Positions 1 to 5,246 of a stretch of DNA of 5,460 bases are shown one piece after another. The notes below the pieces were generated by a model. It was not told where the DNA came from, did not search any database, and saw only the letters and a list, made by a program, of their open reading frames with translations. The position numbers and the translations under genes were made by a program. The stretch covers positions 1 to 5,460 of the forward strand of contig CAJTSZ010000124.1 in NCBI GenBank assembly GCA_910578755.1, in the 5' to 3' direction. Origin of the DNA: an uncultured Oscillospiraceae bacterium (GTDB lineage Bacteria; Bacillota; Clostridia; Oscillospirales; Ruminococcaceae). Position 1 is the stretch's first letter. Every line of letters begins with the position of its first letter.

Positions 1-135
1 GGCGAGCAGCCCGAATCTGCCTGCACATTAAGTTTTTATTGCGAAGTAATAAAAAATAACAGTGCTGTTTTCTTTGCAAAAAACATAATATAAAATAGTA
101 TACCAAAAATTTGCTTACTTGTTAAGTGCTTTGCG

Positions 136-173
136 GCTTTTTGTGGGGCCTGCCCCCAAAAGGCTTTATTTTT
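136..173 (+). terminator. Intrinsic terminator of an upstream gene outside the window
   Basis: The left arm (136-148) and right arm (153-164) form a 12-pair stem, GGGG against CCCC next to a CCTG loop, with one bulged T at 144. The tail is TTTATTTTT (165-173). The reverse strand has no comparable T-run, so it acts on plus-strand transcripts. Those must come from upstream of the window, because no gene lies before it here. Confidence 0.7.
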
Positions 174-247
174 ACGGAAGCAATTACCTGCCTGCGTAAA
201 ATTTTTATGAACTTTTACGGTAACTTATGTAAAATATGTTTAAAATG

Positions 248-276
248 TAGACTGCAAACATAGAGCCATGTATAAT
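248..276 (+). promoter_or_regulatory. Predicted sigma-A-type promoter of the PHP gene
   Basis: A perfect TATAAT (-10) at 271-276 sits 17 bases from TAGACT (-35, 4 of 6 consensus matches) at 248-253. Transcription would start near 283, giving a leader of roughly 137 bases before the TTG start at 420. No other promoter of this quality lies between here and the gene. Confidence 0.55.
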
Positions 277-302
277 AAAATAGGCTAAAAAGCCTGTTTT
301 TT
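277..302 (+). terminator. Terminator-like hairpin overlapping the PHP promoter start
   Basis: AAAATAGGCT (277-286) pairs with AGCCTGTTTT (291-300) across an AAAA loop, with one T-G wobble, and runs into TTTTTT at 297-302. It starts immediately after the -10 box at 271-276. It could therefore stop read-through from upstream, while RNA started at about 283 would lack the left arm and escape. The core stem is only five strong pairs, so strength is uncertain. Confidence 0.45.
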
Positions 303-403
303 AATACGCCCGTTTTGTGAGCAGTATATTGATGTATTTATATGCAGCAATATACAGGGCGTTATTCCCCTAAGGGGGTTGGAAGAAGTGTTATAAATAA
401 TGT

Positions 404-422
404 AAAGGGGGCGATTTTCTTG
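404..422 (+). promoter_or_regulatory. Ribosome binding site deciding a TTG start
   Basis: AAAGGGGG at 404-411 is followed by 8 bases and TTG at 420-422. This decides the start against the longer frame opening at ATG 342. An upstream CCCC (367-370) can pair with GGGG at 374-377 or, alternatively, with this site. Confidence 0.6.
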
Positions 423-1271
423 ATTGGTGATTTGCATTGCCACAGCAAGCTTTCCGATAGTTCCGCCGGTTTGGAGGATATTGTTTTTTACGCCAAACGG
501 GCAGGGTTGGATTTTGTCGCTATTACAGACCACGATACAATGGCTGGTGTTTCCAGGGCGGTAGTTTTGGGCAAAAGGTACGGGGTAGAGGTGATACCCG
601 GCGCGGAAATTTCCTGTACAGACCCCAATACCGGCCGCAGGGTTCATCTTTTATGTTACCTGCCCCAAAAGCCCAACCGGTTGGACAGCTTGTTTTTCCG
701 TACACTGGAGAGCCGTACTCAGGCGGGGCAGATTATGATAAAACGGGTGATGCAAATGTACCCGGTTACGGAGGAACACATTGCCCGGTATTACTCCAGC
801 AGCAAGGCCATTTATAAAGTGCATATTATGCAGGCCCTGCTGGATTTAGGGTACGATACCACGGTTTACGGCCCCTTGTACCGCCAGCTGTTTGGCGATA
901 AAACCTCCCCCAGTTACTGTGGGGAGCCGGTAAATTACCCTACGGTGGAGGAAGCGCTGAATTATATTAAAATAGCCAAAGGCGTGGCTGTGCTGGCCCA
1001 CCCAACCGTGTACCAATCCATGGAGCTGCTCCAAACCCTGGCAGAGCAGAAGCTGATACATGGGGTAGAATTATATCACCCTAAAAATTCTGCGGCAGAC
1101 CAGGAAAAAATACGCCAAATAGCGGAAGAGTATGGGTTAATTACGACCGGCGGCACCGATTTTCACGGTTACTACGCCACAGGCAGCAGCAACCCCTTGG
1201 CAACTTGTATTACTGGGGAAGAAAGTATAGCCAAGCTGTACCAGGCGGCAGGAAAGCTGGAAAGCAAGTAA
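420..1271 (+). CDS. PHP-domain metal-dependent phosphoesterase (YciV/TrpH-like, COG0613 type)
   Basis: This 283-residue protein is a member of the PHP phosphoesterase family. Metal-ligand motifs appear in order: DLHCH (His6, His8), LSD (Asp13), ITDHDT (His38), PGAEIS (Glu63), VHLLCY (His76), VLAHP (His194) and GGTDFHG (Asp247, His249). All nine expected ligands of a trinuclear metal site are present. The usual insertion lies between residues 85 and 185. Related YciV/TrpH proteins act on nucleoside 3',5'-bisphosphates or on short RNA 5' ends; that substrate here is inferred, and only phosphoester hydrolysis is well supported. I chose the TTG at 420 because AAAGGGGG (404-411) lies 8 bases upstream and the protein then begins MIGDLHCH, as is typical. 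The in-frame ATG at 342 has no ribosome binding site and would add 26 unconserved residues. The protein is cytoplasmic (no signal or membrane segment) and looks monocistronic. Confidence 0.9.
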   Translation: MIGDLHCHSKLSDSSAGLEDIVFYAKRAGLDFVAITDHDTMAGVSRAVVLGKRYGVEVIPGAEISCTDPNTGRRVHLLCYLPQKPNRLDSLFFRTLESRTQAGQIMIKRVMQMYPVTEEHIARYYSSSKAIYKVHIMQALLDLGYDTTVYGPLYRQLFGDKTSPSYCGEPVNYPTVEEALNYIKIAKGVAVLAHPTVYQSMELLQTLAEQKLIHGVELYHPKNSAADQEKIRQIAEEYGLITTGGTDFHGYYATGSSNPLATCITGEESIAKLYQAAGKLESK

Positions 1272-1309
1272 AAGCCTGTTTTTTAGCAGGCAGAAGTGCA
1301 CATAGGCTA

Positions 1310-1338
1310 TTGAATATTTTGGCGTAATTTGTTAAAAT
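1310..1338 (+). promoter_or_regulatory. Predicted extended -10 promoter of the TSCPD gene
   Basis: TTGAAT (1310-1315), a 17-base spacer and TAAAAT (1333-1338) match the sigma-A consensus well. TG at 1330-1331 supplies the extended -10 (TGn) element. The predicted start near 1345 gives a leader of roughly 78 bases. Confidence 0.6.
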
Positions 1339-1422
1339 GAAAATAGTAAGTAATGAATATAGAAGGGTTTGCAAAATACCTTTCAAAATGTATTGTGAAA
1401 ATGAAAGAAGAGGAGAAATAAG

Positions 1423-1677
1423 ATGCATTATTCTTTTCAGCCTACAGGGGTATGCTGCCGCCATATGGAAATGGAAATTGTGGACGGCATAGTAAAAAAC
1501 GTTATTTTTACCGGCGGATGCAATGGGAATTTGCAGGGGATTGCAGCTTTGGTGGAGGGCCAGCCTGCGGAGGAGATTATCCGCCGCGTAAAGGGGATTC
1601 GGTGTGGGATTAAGTCCACCTCCTGCCCAGACCAGCTGGCGCAGGCCCTGGAAGCTTATTTAAGCGAAAATAAATAA
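1423..1677 (+). CDS. Stand-alone TSCPD-domain protein (TIGR03905-type, four-cysteine family)
   Basis: This 84-residue protein carries the signature TSCPD at residues 66-70 near the C-terminus. It has cysteines at 11, 12, 33, 61 and 68 and the conserved-looking stretches PTGVCC, FTGGCNGNLQG and GIRCGIKSTSCPDQLA. It matches my memory of the small TIGR03905 proteins of Clostridia. The same domain occurs at the C-terminus of adenosylcobalamin-dependent ribonucleotide reductases. The conserved cysteines suggest metal binding or thiol chemistry, but no biochemical function is established to my knowledge. AGAGGAG (1409-1415) is 7 bases before the ATG, and length is normal for the family. It has its own promoter (1310-1338) and terminator (1706-1749), so it is probably transcribed alone. 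It is soluble and cytoplasmic, with no membrane segment. Confidence 0.88.
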   Translation: MHYSFQPTGVCCRHMEMEIVDGIVKNVIFTGGCNGNLQGIAALVEGQPAEEIIRRVKGIRCGIKSTSCPDQLAQALEAYLSENK

Positions 1678-1705
1678 TTAGGGCATAATTTTTTTCACAG
1701 CTGTT

Positions 1706-1749
1706 AAAACAGGGCGGATAAAATTTATCCGCCTGTTTGTATATTTTTT
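1706..1749 (+). terminator. Intrinsic terminator after the TSCPD gene
   Basis: AAACAGGGCGGAT (1707-1719) pairs with ATCCGCCTGTTT (1727-1738) with one bulged G, around an AAAATTT loop. It is followed by a T-rich tail with six T at 1744-1749. It lies 28 bases past the stop codon and separates this gene from the next plus-strand gene. Confidence 0.8.
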
Positions 1750-1758
1750 GGGATCCGG

Positions 1759-1788
1759 TTGCCCGCCCCGCAAAAAGCAGGTTAAAAT
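1759..1788 (+). promoter_or_regulatory. Possible weak promoter of the 212-residue protein gene
   Basis: TTGCCC (1759-1764) and TAAAAT (1783-1788) are separated by 18 bases. This is the only plausible sigma-A pair between the preceding terminator and the ATG at 1837. It would give a leader of about 40 bases. The -35 match is partial. Confidence 0.35.
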
Positions 1789-1836
1789 AAGCCCCGCCGG
1801 GATCATACAGGCGGGCTACAGCAAGGAGAATGTGAT

Positions 1837-2475
1837 ATGTGGACCATGGAATTAGTTTTAGCGGCCGCTTGTGGTTTTGCTTTTCTGTGCCTGCAAAACA
1901 CAGGGAGGAAAAATTTGCCCTTGGCCTGTGAAGCCGGCGAAGCGGATGTGCGTATTGCAACAGAGAAACCCCGGTTGGATTTTGCCCAGCAGGAAGCGGA
2001 AAGCTACATTGCCCACCGCAAAAACGGCAATATAGAAAAGGCCCGCAAGTTAGGGGAGGAGTTAGGCGCCATTATTTTGCAGGATATGCCCCTAATGGAG
2101 CAGGCCCTGCGGGATTGGATTTTAATTGACCACGGAAAAATGCTCTACATTTTTGTAGCAGAACGGGTTGTGCGGGATTTGGCGCCGGATACCATCCTTT
2201 CCCAGGTTAGCGTGGCCGCCTTCCGCCAGGTAATTACTAGGGAAATAGAAGCCGTGTATGAAGGGCTTGCAGGCTCCAGGGCGGATACTTTTTACCAGCT
2301 TTCCTACTTCCGCAGGCCAAAGGAAAAGGTGGCTTATTATATGGGGCAGACCTTTGCCCAAATTAGCGGTAGGGAAGAGGAAAAGGCGGTAGCAAAGCTT
2401 GGGGAAACCATGTTTTTAAAAATGTACGAAAAATGCCAGGCAATATGCAGCCAGGTTCCCTACACCTGCCTGTAA
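1837..2475 (+). CDS. Unrecognised 212-residue protein with N-terminal membrane segment
   Basis: I do not recognise this protein. A hydrophobic stretch at residues 4-19 (MELVLAAACGFAFLCL) is followed by Arg24 and Lys25. With no basic residue before it, the positive-inside rule suggests a single N-terminal anchor with the rest in the cytoplasm, rather than a cleaved signal peptide; this is inference. Residues 45-205 are rich in Glu, Lys, Ala and Leu and look largely alpha-helical, with a hydrophobic patch near 102-112 and aromatic runs at 152-158 and 167-168. The tail has three cysteines (200, 204, 211). AAGGAG (1823-1828) lies 8 bases before the ATG. It is flanked by terminators on both sides, so it appears to stand alone. 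An intact frame of this length with a good ribosome binding site makes a real gene likely. Confidence 0.75.
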   Translation: MWTMELVLAAACGFAFLCLQNTGRKNLPLACEAGEADVRIATEKPRLDFAQQEAESYIAHRKNGNIEKARKLGEELGAIILQDMPLMEQALRDWILIDHGKMLYIFVAERVVRDLAPDTILSQVSVAAFRQVITREIEAVYEGLAGSRADTFYQLSYFRRPKEKVAYYMGQTFAQISGREEEKAVAKLGETMFLKMYEKCQAICSQVPYTCL

Positions 2476-2488
2476 TTGGCCCAGACCT

Positions 2489-2532
2489 AAAAAATGTAAA
2501 ATGCCCCCGGCGTAGGCCGGAGGGCATTTTTT
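2489..2532. terminator. Bidirectional terminator between convergent genes
   Basis: AAAATGCCCCCGGC (2498-2511) pairs with GCCGG + GGGCATTTT (2516-2530), with one bulged A at 2521 and a GTAG loop. On the plus strand it ends in six T (2527-2532). On the minus strand the six A at 2489-2494 become a T-run. It serves the 212-residue gene (plus) and the 98-residue gene (minus), whose stop codons are only 60 bases apart. Confidence 0.85.
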
Positions 2533-2535
2533 GTA

Positions 2536-2832
2536 CTAAGCTTGTTTTTTCAAATAGCGGGTGAGCCAAATATCCGCAATGTGGATTGCCTCATACAGGC
2601 TGTTTTTTTCTGTTTTGTTGGCAATGCGGTCCCGCAGGTTCATGGTTTCGTCGGTACAAAGGATTTGCACCGCAACCCGGTCGGCCGTTTCCAAGCCGTT
2701 TACATTTTTTTTGCTTTTAATTTGAAGATGGGCCACATACCGGTCGGACATATCGCCGTAGTAGAGGGTATCGCCGCTGCGCACCAGGGGTTTTCCTTTG
2801 TAAAGTAAAAAGTTGCTTTTTGTTTCTGCCAT
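2536..2832 (-). CDS. Small conserved-looking protein of unknown function (98 residues)
   Basis: The protein starts MAETKSNFLLYKGKPLVRSG and continues through DTLYYGDMSDRY, LQIKSKK and ADRVAVQIL. From memory, short clostridial proteins share a YKGKPLVR...YYGDMSD core, but I know no named family or function, so it stays unassigned. The N-terminal half looks like a small beta-rich domain (alternating hydrophobics at 8-58). The C-terminal third (75-95) looks helical. There is no membrane segment or signal peptide. I chose the ATG at 2832 because GGAG (2839-2842) lies 6 bases upstream; an ATG at 2844 and a GTG at 2859 in frame lack a good site. A promoter at 2975-3003 gives it its own transcript with a leader of about 135 bases. 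Confidence 0.78.
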   Translation of the reverse strand: MAETKSNFLLYKGKPLVRSGDTLYYGDMSDRYVAHLQIKSKKNVNGLETADRVAVQILCTDETMNLRDRIANKTEKNSLYEAIHIADIWLTRYLKKQA

Positions 2833-2974
2833 AATACGCTCCATTCTGCCGCTGCGCACGGCCGGTTTTATCTATTCCGCTGCCGGCGCAGGCCACAAAT
2901 ATGCAGGGAACAGGAAATTGCTTTGAAAGCCATGCCTGGCAAAGCAGGCGGGCAACACATCAAAATATACCTAC

Positions 2975-3003
2975 AGTATATCATAAAAAGCCCCTTACGT
3001 AAA
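2975..3003 (-). promoter_or_regulatory. Predicted extended -10 promoter of the 98-residue protein gene
   Basis: Read on the minus strand, TTTACG (3003-2998), a 17-base spacer and TATACT (2980-2975) form a sigma-A-type promoter. TG at 2983-2982 gives an extended -10. The -35 overlaps the weak terminator stem of nadE. Confidence 0.5.
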
Positions 3004-3006
3004 GGC
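2985..3006 (-). terminator. Possible weak terminator of nadE
   Basis: On the minus strand, GCC-TTTACGTAA-GGGGC followed by TTTTT (2989-2985) can form a short stem of three G-C, two G-U and one A-U pair. It lies about 40 bases after the nadE stop. It is weak and shares sequence with the downstream promoter, so read-through into the 98-residue gene is plausible. Confidence 0.3.
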
Positions 3007-3043
3007 GGAAGTTGTAAACGCACTTTTAACGCTTGCCGGCCGC

Positions 3044-4840
3044 TTAAAAAACAATGTTATCCAACTGGCTCAGCATGGTTTGGCTGGAACAATCGGAAGG
3101 GAACTGGTAGTCCGCCAAACAAAGGTCTGTAATTTTGGCGCTGTCCGGGGCGCAGCTGCGTTTAAACTGACCGGAGAAGAACCGGGAAATAAAAATTTTT
3201 AGCTTATCCTTAATATAAACTGGGGCAAACACGCCGGAAAAAGCAAGGCAGGCGTAGTAAAACAGCTTTTGGGGGCGGAGGTTGTACTTTAGCAAATAGT
3301 AAAGGAAAAAGTCGTGAAGGTCATAGCTGCCCAAAATATCCTCGGTTTTTTGGGCAATTTTTCCGCTTTCATCGGGGGGGAGCAGCTCAGGGCTAACAGG
3401 GGTATCCACAATATCCCGCAGTATAGAGCCAATATTTGGTTCATAGCTGTGGGAAAGGTGAGTAACCATGCGGCGAACCACCGTTTTGGGAATACAAATA
3501 TTTACATTATAACTGGCCATATGGTCCCCGTTAAAGGTACACCAGCCCAAAGCCGCCTCCGACATATCCCCGGTGCCAACCACAAGGCCGCGGCAGCTGT
3601 TGGCAATATCCATTAAAATTTGGGTGCGTTCCCTTGCCTGGGCGTTTTCATAGGTTACATCCTTTACAGAAGGGTCGTGGCCAATATCCTCAAAATGCTG
3701 CAATACGGAGGACTTAATGGAAATATCCCGGTTTTGCCCGCCTAGGGCAGAAATTAGGCTGAGGGCGTTAAAATAGGTGCGGTCACTGGTGCCAAAGCCG
3801 GGCATAGTAATGCCCACCAGGTTTTGGGGGGGCAGCTCCAAATGCTCCAGCGCCTTTTGGCATACCAGTAAGGCCAAGGTAGAATCCAGCCCGCCGGACA
3901 CCCCTACCACTAATTTGTTTAACCCCGTGTTGGACATACGGGCGGCCAGGCTTTTTACCTGTAAATCAAAGATACGCCCCAGCTTTTGGGGATGATTGGG
4001 TAAAAAGGGCGAAGGGGAAACGGCGCGCAGCAGCTTGCGTTTTTCGTTGGAAACTTCAATGGCAAAATCGGGCCGGCGTGTTAATTGGTATATTTGTTGG
4101 CTGCGGATAATATCGGTATCCAAGTCACAGGAAAGGAAAAAGCTTTCGCTGTCCCCGTCCTTGGTGCCCAGCAGCTGGCCGCATTCATAAATTTCACAAA
4201 ACCCTTTGTAGGTATTGGGACAGGAGGTGTCCCCAACACCGCCATTGCACAATACCAGGCCAATGCCAAAGGCGTCCGAAAGGGCCTTGGCGTAGGAGGC
4301 AGCCCGGGGCAGGTATTCGGCGGTAACTGGTTCGTAACTGGGGCACAGCACAGCCTGGCAGCCGTTGGCAGCAATAGCCGGCAGAAGCCGGGGAAGCTGC
4401 ACCGGGTCCCCGGGGAGGATGGAAAAGGTAAGGTCGTTGCAGCGGAACACCGTGTTGGGGGGGAGCAACTCGTCAAAGCCAGGTATGGGTTCCTCCCCTT
4501 CCGGCAGGTAGCCTAAAACACAGCCCTGGTGCATTACGGCGCAAACCCGGCACAGCCGGCCGTGAAAGTCTTTTACCAGCCCTGCAATAATATAACAGTC
4601 CATTTTTTGGGAGATGGCGCACAGCTCGTCCAAATATTTTTCGCACTGCTCCGCCATGCAGGGGTTTTTCAGCAGGCTCCCGGTGCTGGGAGGGCACAAG
4701 GCCATGGAAGGGAATAGAATAATGTCGCTGCCTTCTTCCTGCAGCTGGGAGAGTAAATCTGCCGCGTGTTCATAGCAGGAGCAGGGGTTGGCGGCGCTTA
4801 CGCGGTTTACAGCGCAGGTAATGCGAAGAATAGAGTTCAT
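3044..4840 (-). CDS. nadE: NAD+ synthetase, two-domain form with a degenerate glutaminase domain
   Basis: This 598-residue cytoplasmic enzyme belongs to the last step of NAD+ synthesis (deamido-NAD+ plus ATP plus an ammonia source). Residues about 1-270 are a nitrilase-fold glutaminase domain and about 285-598 the synthetase. The synthetase is intact: ATP-pyrophosphatase loop SGGLDS (315-320), TMPGFGTSDRTY (345-356), DVTYENAQARERTQ (394-407), GTGDMSEAALGW (422-433), FNGDHM (436-441), DTPVSPELLPPD (479-490), LHDFFLYY (508-515) and RFFSGQFKRS (553-562). The glutaminase is abnormal. FPE is FPS (Ser45), the catalytic Lys position is Glu114, and the Cys of ICED is Pro143 (LPGD). Glutamine use is therefore unlikely, and free ammonia is the expected donor (inference). 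Two-domain enzymes are typically 640-680 residues, so it is short; about 26 residues are missing between positions 114 and 143. AGGAGG (4853-4848) lies 7 bases from the ATG. Confidence 0.95.
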   Translation of the reverse strand: MNSILRITCAVNRVSAANPCSCYEHAADLLSQLQEEGSDIILFPSMALCPPSTGSLLKNPCMAEQCEKYLDELCAISQKMDCYIIAGLVKDFHGRLCRVCAVMHQGCVLGYLPEGEEPIPGFDELLPPNTVFRCNDLTFSILPGDPVQLPRLLPAIAANGCQAVLCPSYEPVTAEYLPRAASYAKALSDAFGIGLVLCNGGVGDTSCPNTYKGFCEIYECGQLLGTKDGDSESFFLSCDLDTDIIRSQQIYQLTRRPDFAIEVSNEKRKLLRAVSPSPFLPNHPQKLGRIFDLQVKSLAARMSNTGLNKLVVGVSGGLDSTLALLVCQKALEHLELPPQNLVGITMPGFGTSDRTYFNALSLISALGGQNRDISIKSSVLQHFEDIGHDPSVKDVTYENAQARERTQILMDIANSCRGLVVGTGDMSEAALGWCTFNGDHMASYNVNICIPKTVVRRMVTHLSHSYEPNIGSILRDIVDTPVSPELLPPDESGKIAQKTEDILGSYDLHDFFLYYLLKYNLRPQKLFYYACLAFSGVFAPVYIKDKLKIFISRFFSGQFKRSCAPDSAKITDLCLADYQFPSDCSSQTMLSQLDNIVF

Positions 4841-4929
4841 AGGGGTTCCTCCTTTTATTTAGCATGCGGCCTTTTGTTTAGGCAGCAAGGGAACAGATCG
4901 GCATTGATATAGGTTACTAACAATAGTCT

Positions 4930-4958
4930 AATATACAAGAAAGAAAGTTTCAAGTAAA
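4930..4958 (-). promoter_or_regulatory. Predicted nadE promoter
   Basis: On the minus strand, TTTACT (4958-4953), a 17-base spacer and TATATT (4935-4930, 5 of 6 matches) form a sigma-A-type promoter. The start near 4923 gives a leader of about 83 bases. I saw no clear operator or riboswitch in the leader. An overlapping alternative is TTGAAA with TAGACT, also at 17 bases. Confidence 0.5.
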
Positions 4959-4999
4959 AAATGGCATCTTTCTTTGGGAAGTATGGATTACAGGGCTTT

Positions 5000-5022
5000 C
5001 CCCTTTCGGGGCGGTTTGCCCC
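5000..5022. repeat. Two mutually exclusive hairpins sharing GGGGC
   Basis: GGGG at 5008-5011 can pair with CCCC at 5000-5003 (loop TTTC). Alternatively GGGGC at 5008-5012 can pair with GCCCC at 5018-5022 (loop GGTTT). Both cannot form at once. No T-run follows, so this is not a standard attenuator. Confidence 0.4.
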
Positions 5023-5044
5023 AAAACCCCTGGGCCTTTTTCTT

Positions 5045-5067
5045 TTGGAGGCATTAGCAGTCTCCAA
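5045..5067. repeat. Inverted repeat TTGGAG/CTCCAA
   Basis: TTGGAG (5045-5050) and CTCCAA (5062-5067) form a 6-pair perfect stem with an 11-base loop. It is the first of the run of stem-loops in this tract. By itself it is short enough to be chance. Confidence 0.35.
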
Positions 5068-5077
5068 GCCTGTGCTG

Positions 5078-5096
5078 CTGGGCCTCCGCGGCCCAG
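5078..5096. repeat. Perfect 7-bp inverted repeat
   Basis: CTGGGCC (5078-5084) and GGCCCAG (5090-5096) form a perfect G-C-rich stem around TCCGC. No T-run follows on either strand, so this is not an intrinsic terminator. Confidence 0.6.
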
Positions 5097-5102
5097 ACCC
5101 CG

Positions 5103-5134
5103 CCCCTTTTCTTTCAACAGCGAAAGAAAAGGGG
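5103..5134. repeat. Perfect 13-bp inverted repeat
   Basis: CCCCTTTTCTTTC (5103-5115) and GAAAGAAAAGGGG (5122-5134) are perfect reverse complements around the loop AACAGC. The arms are pure pyrimidine and pure purine. No terminator T-run follows on either strand. This is the longest uninterrupted stem in the window. Confidence 0.85.
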
Positions 5135-5149
5135 GAAAAGAAGCGCCGC

Positions 5150-5165
5150 CAGGGCTCCGCCCCTG
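5150..5165. repeat. Short G-C-rich hairpin with one bulge
   Basis: CAGGGC (5150-5155) pairs with GCCCCTG (5159-5165) around a TCC loop, with one bulged C. The adjoining CGCCGCC (5144-5150) is also complementary to GGCGGCG (5201-5207), which would enclose this and the next hairpin in a branched fold. Confidence 0.5.
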
Positions 5166-5173
5166 AACCCCTT

Positions 5174-5205
5174 CCGCCCAGCCTGTTACACAAAAGGCTG
5201 GGCGG
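5174..5205. repeat. Perfect 11-bp inverted repeat
   Basis: CCGCCCAGCCT (5174-5184) and AGGCTGGGCGG (5195-5205) are perfect reverse complements around a 10-base loop, GTTACACAAA. No T-run follows. It is strong enough to form in DNA or RNA. Confidence 0.8.
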
Positions 5206-5246
5206 CGTCACATAGTGCCACTAACCAAGTACGGTTGGCCGCACTC

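Larger units (their letters stand above)
1..419. other. Non-coding leader region before the PHP gene
   Basis: I see no supportable gene in this AT-rich stretch. It holds an AT-rich inverted repeat near 32-55, a good plus-strand intrinsic terminator (136-173), a cluster of TTTTACGG/CGTAAAA repeats (170-235), a promoter (248-276), a second terminator-like hairpin (277-302) and the untranslated leader of the next gene. The plus-strand terminators suggest that a plus-strand gene ends just before or at the left edge of the window. A short open frame from base 1 to the stop at 91-93 could be its last 30 codons, but nothing in it is recognisable. Confidence 0.6.

Noticed and set aside
1..93. C-terminal end of an upstream gene in frame 1
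   Set aside because: The frame is open to a stop at 91-93 and the downstream terminator would fit, but 30 codons without any recognisable motif are not enough to call, and the two other frames also stop early.
342..419. ATG at 342 as the start of the PHP protein
   Set aside because: No ribosome binding site precedes it, and the extra 26 residues are not part of the PHP fold. TTG at 420 has a good site and gives the usual N-terminus.
1861..1893. Lipoprotein signal at the N-terminus of the 212-residue protein
   Set aside because: AAAC at residues 9-12 loosely resembles a lipobox, but there is no basic n-region and the hydrophobic stretch continues past the cysteine.
4855..5211. Minus-strand open frame of 118 codons upstream of nadE
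   Set aside because: It crosses the nadE promoter and leader and the hairpin tract, has an Arg/Pro/Gly-rich composition without domain features, and lacks a ribosome binding site.
5228..5236. GTACGGTT resembling group II intron domain V
   Set aside because: The rest of the 34-base domain V, including the GAAA loop and its partner strand, is absent, and no reverse transcriptase frame is present.
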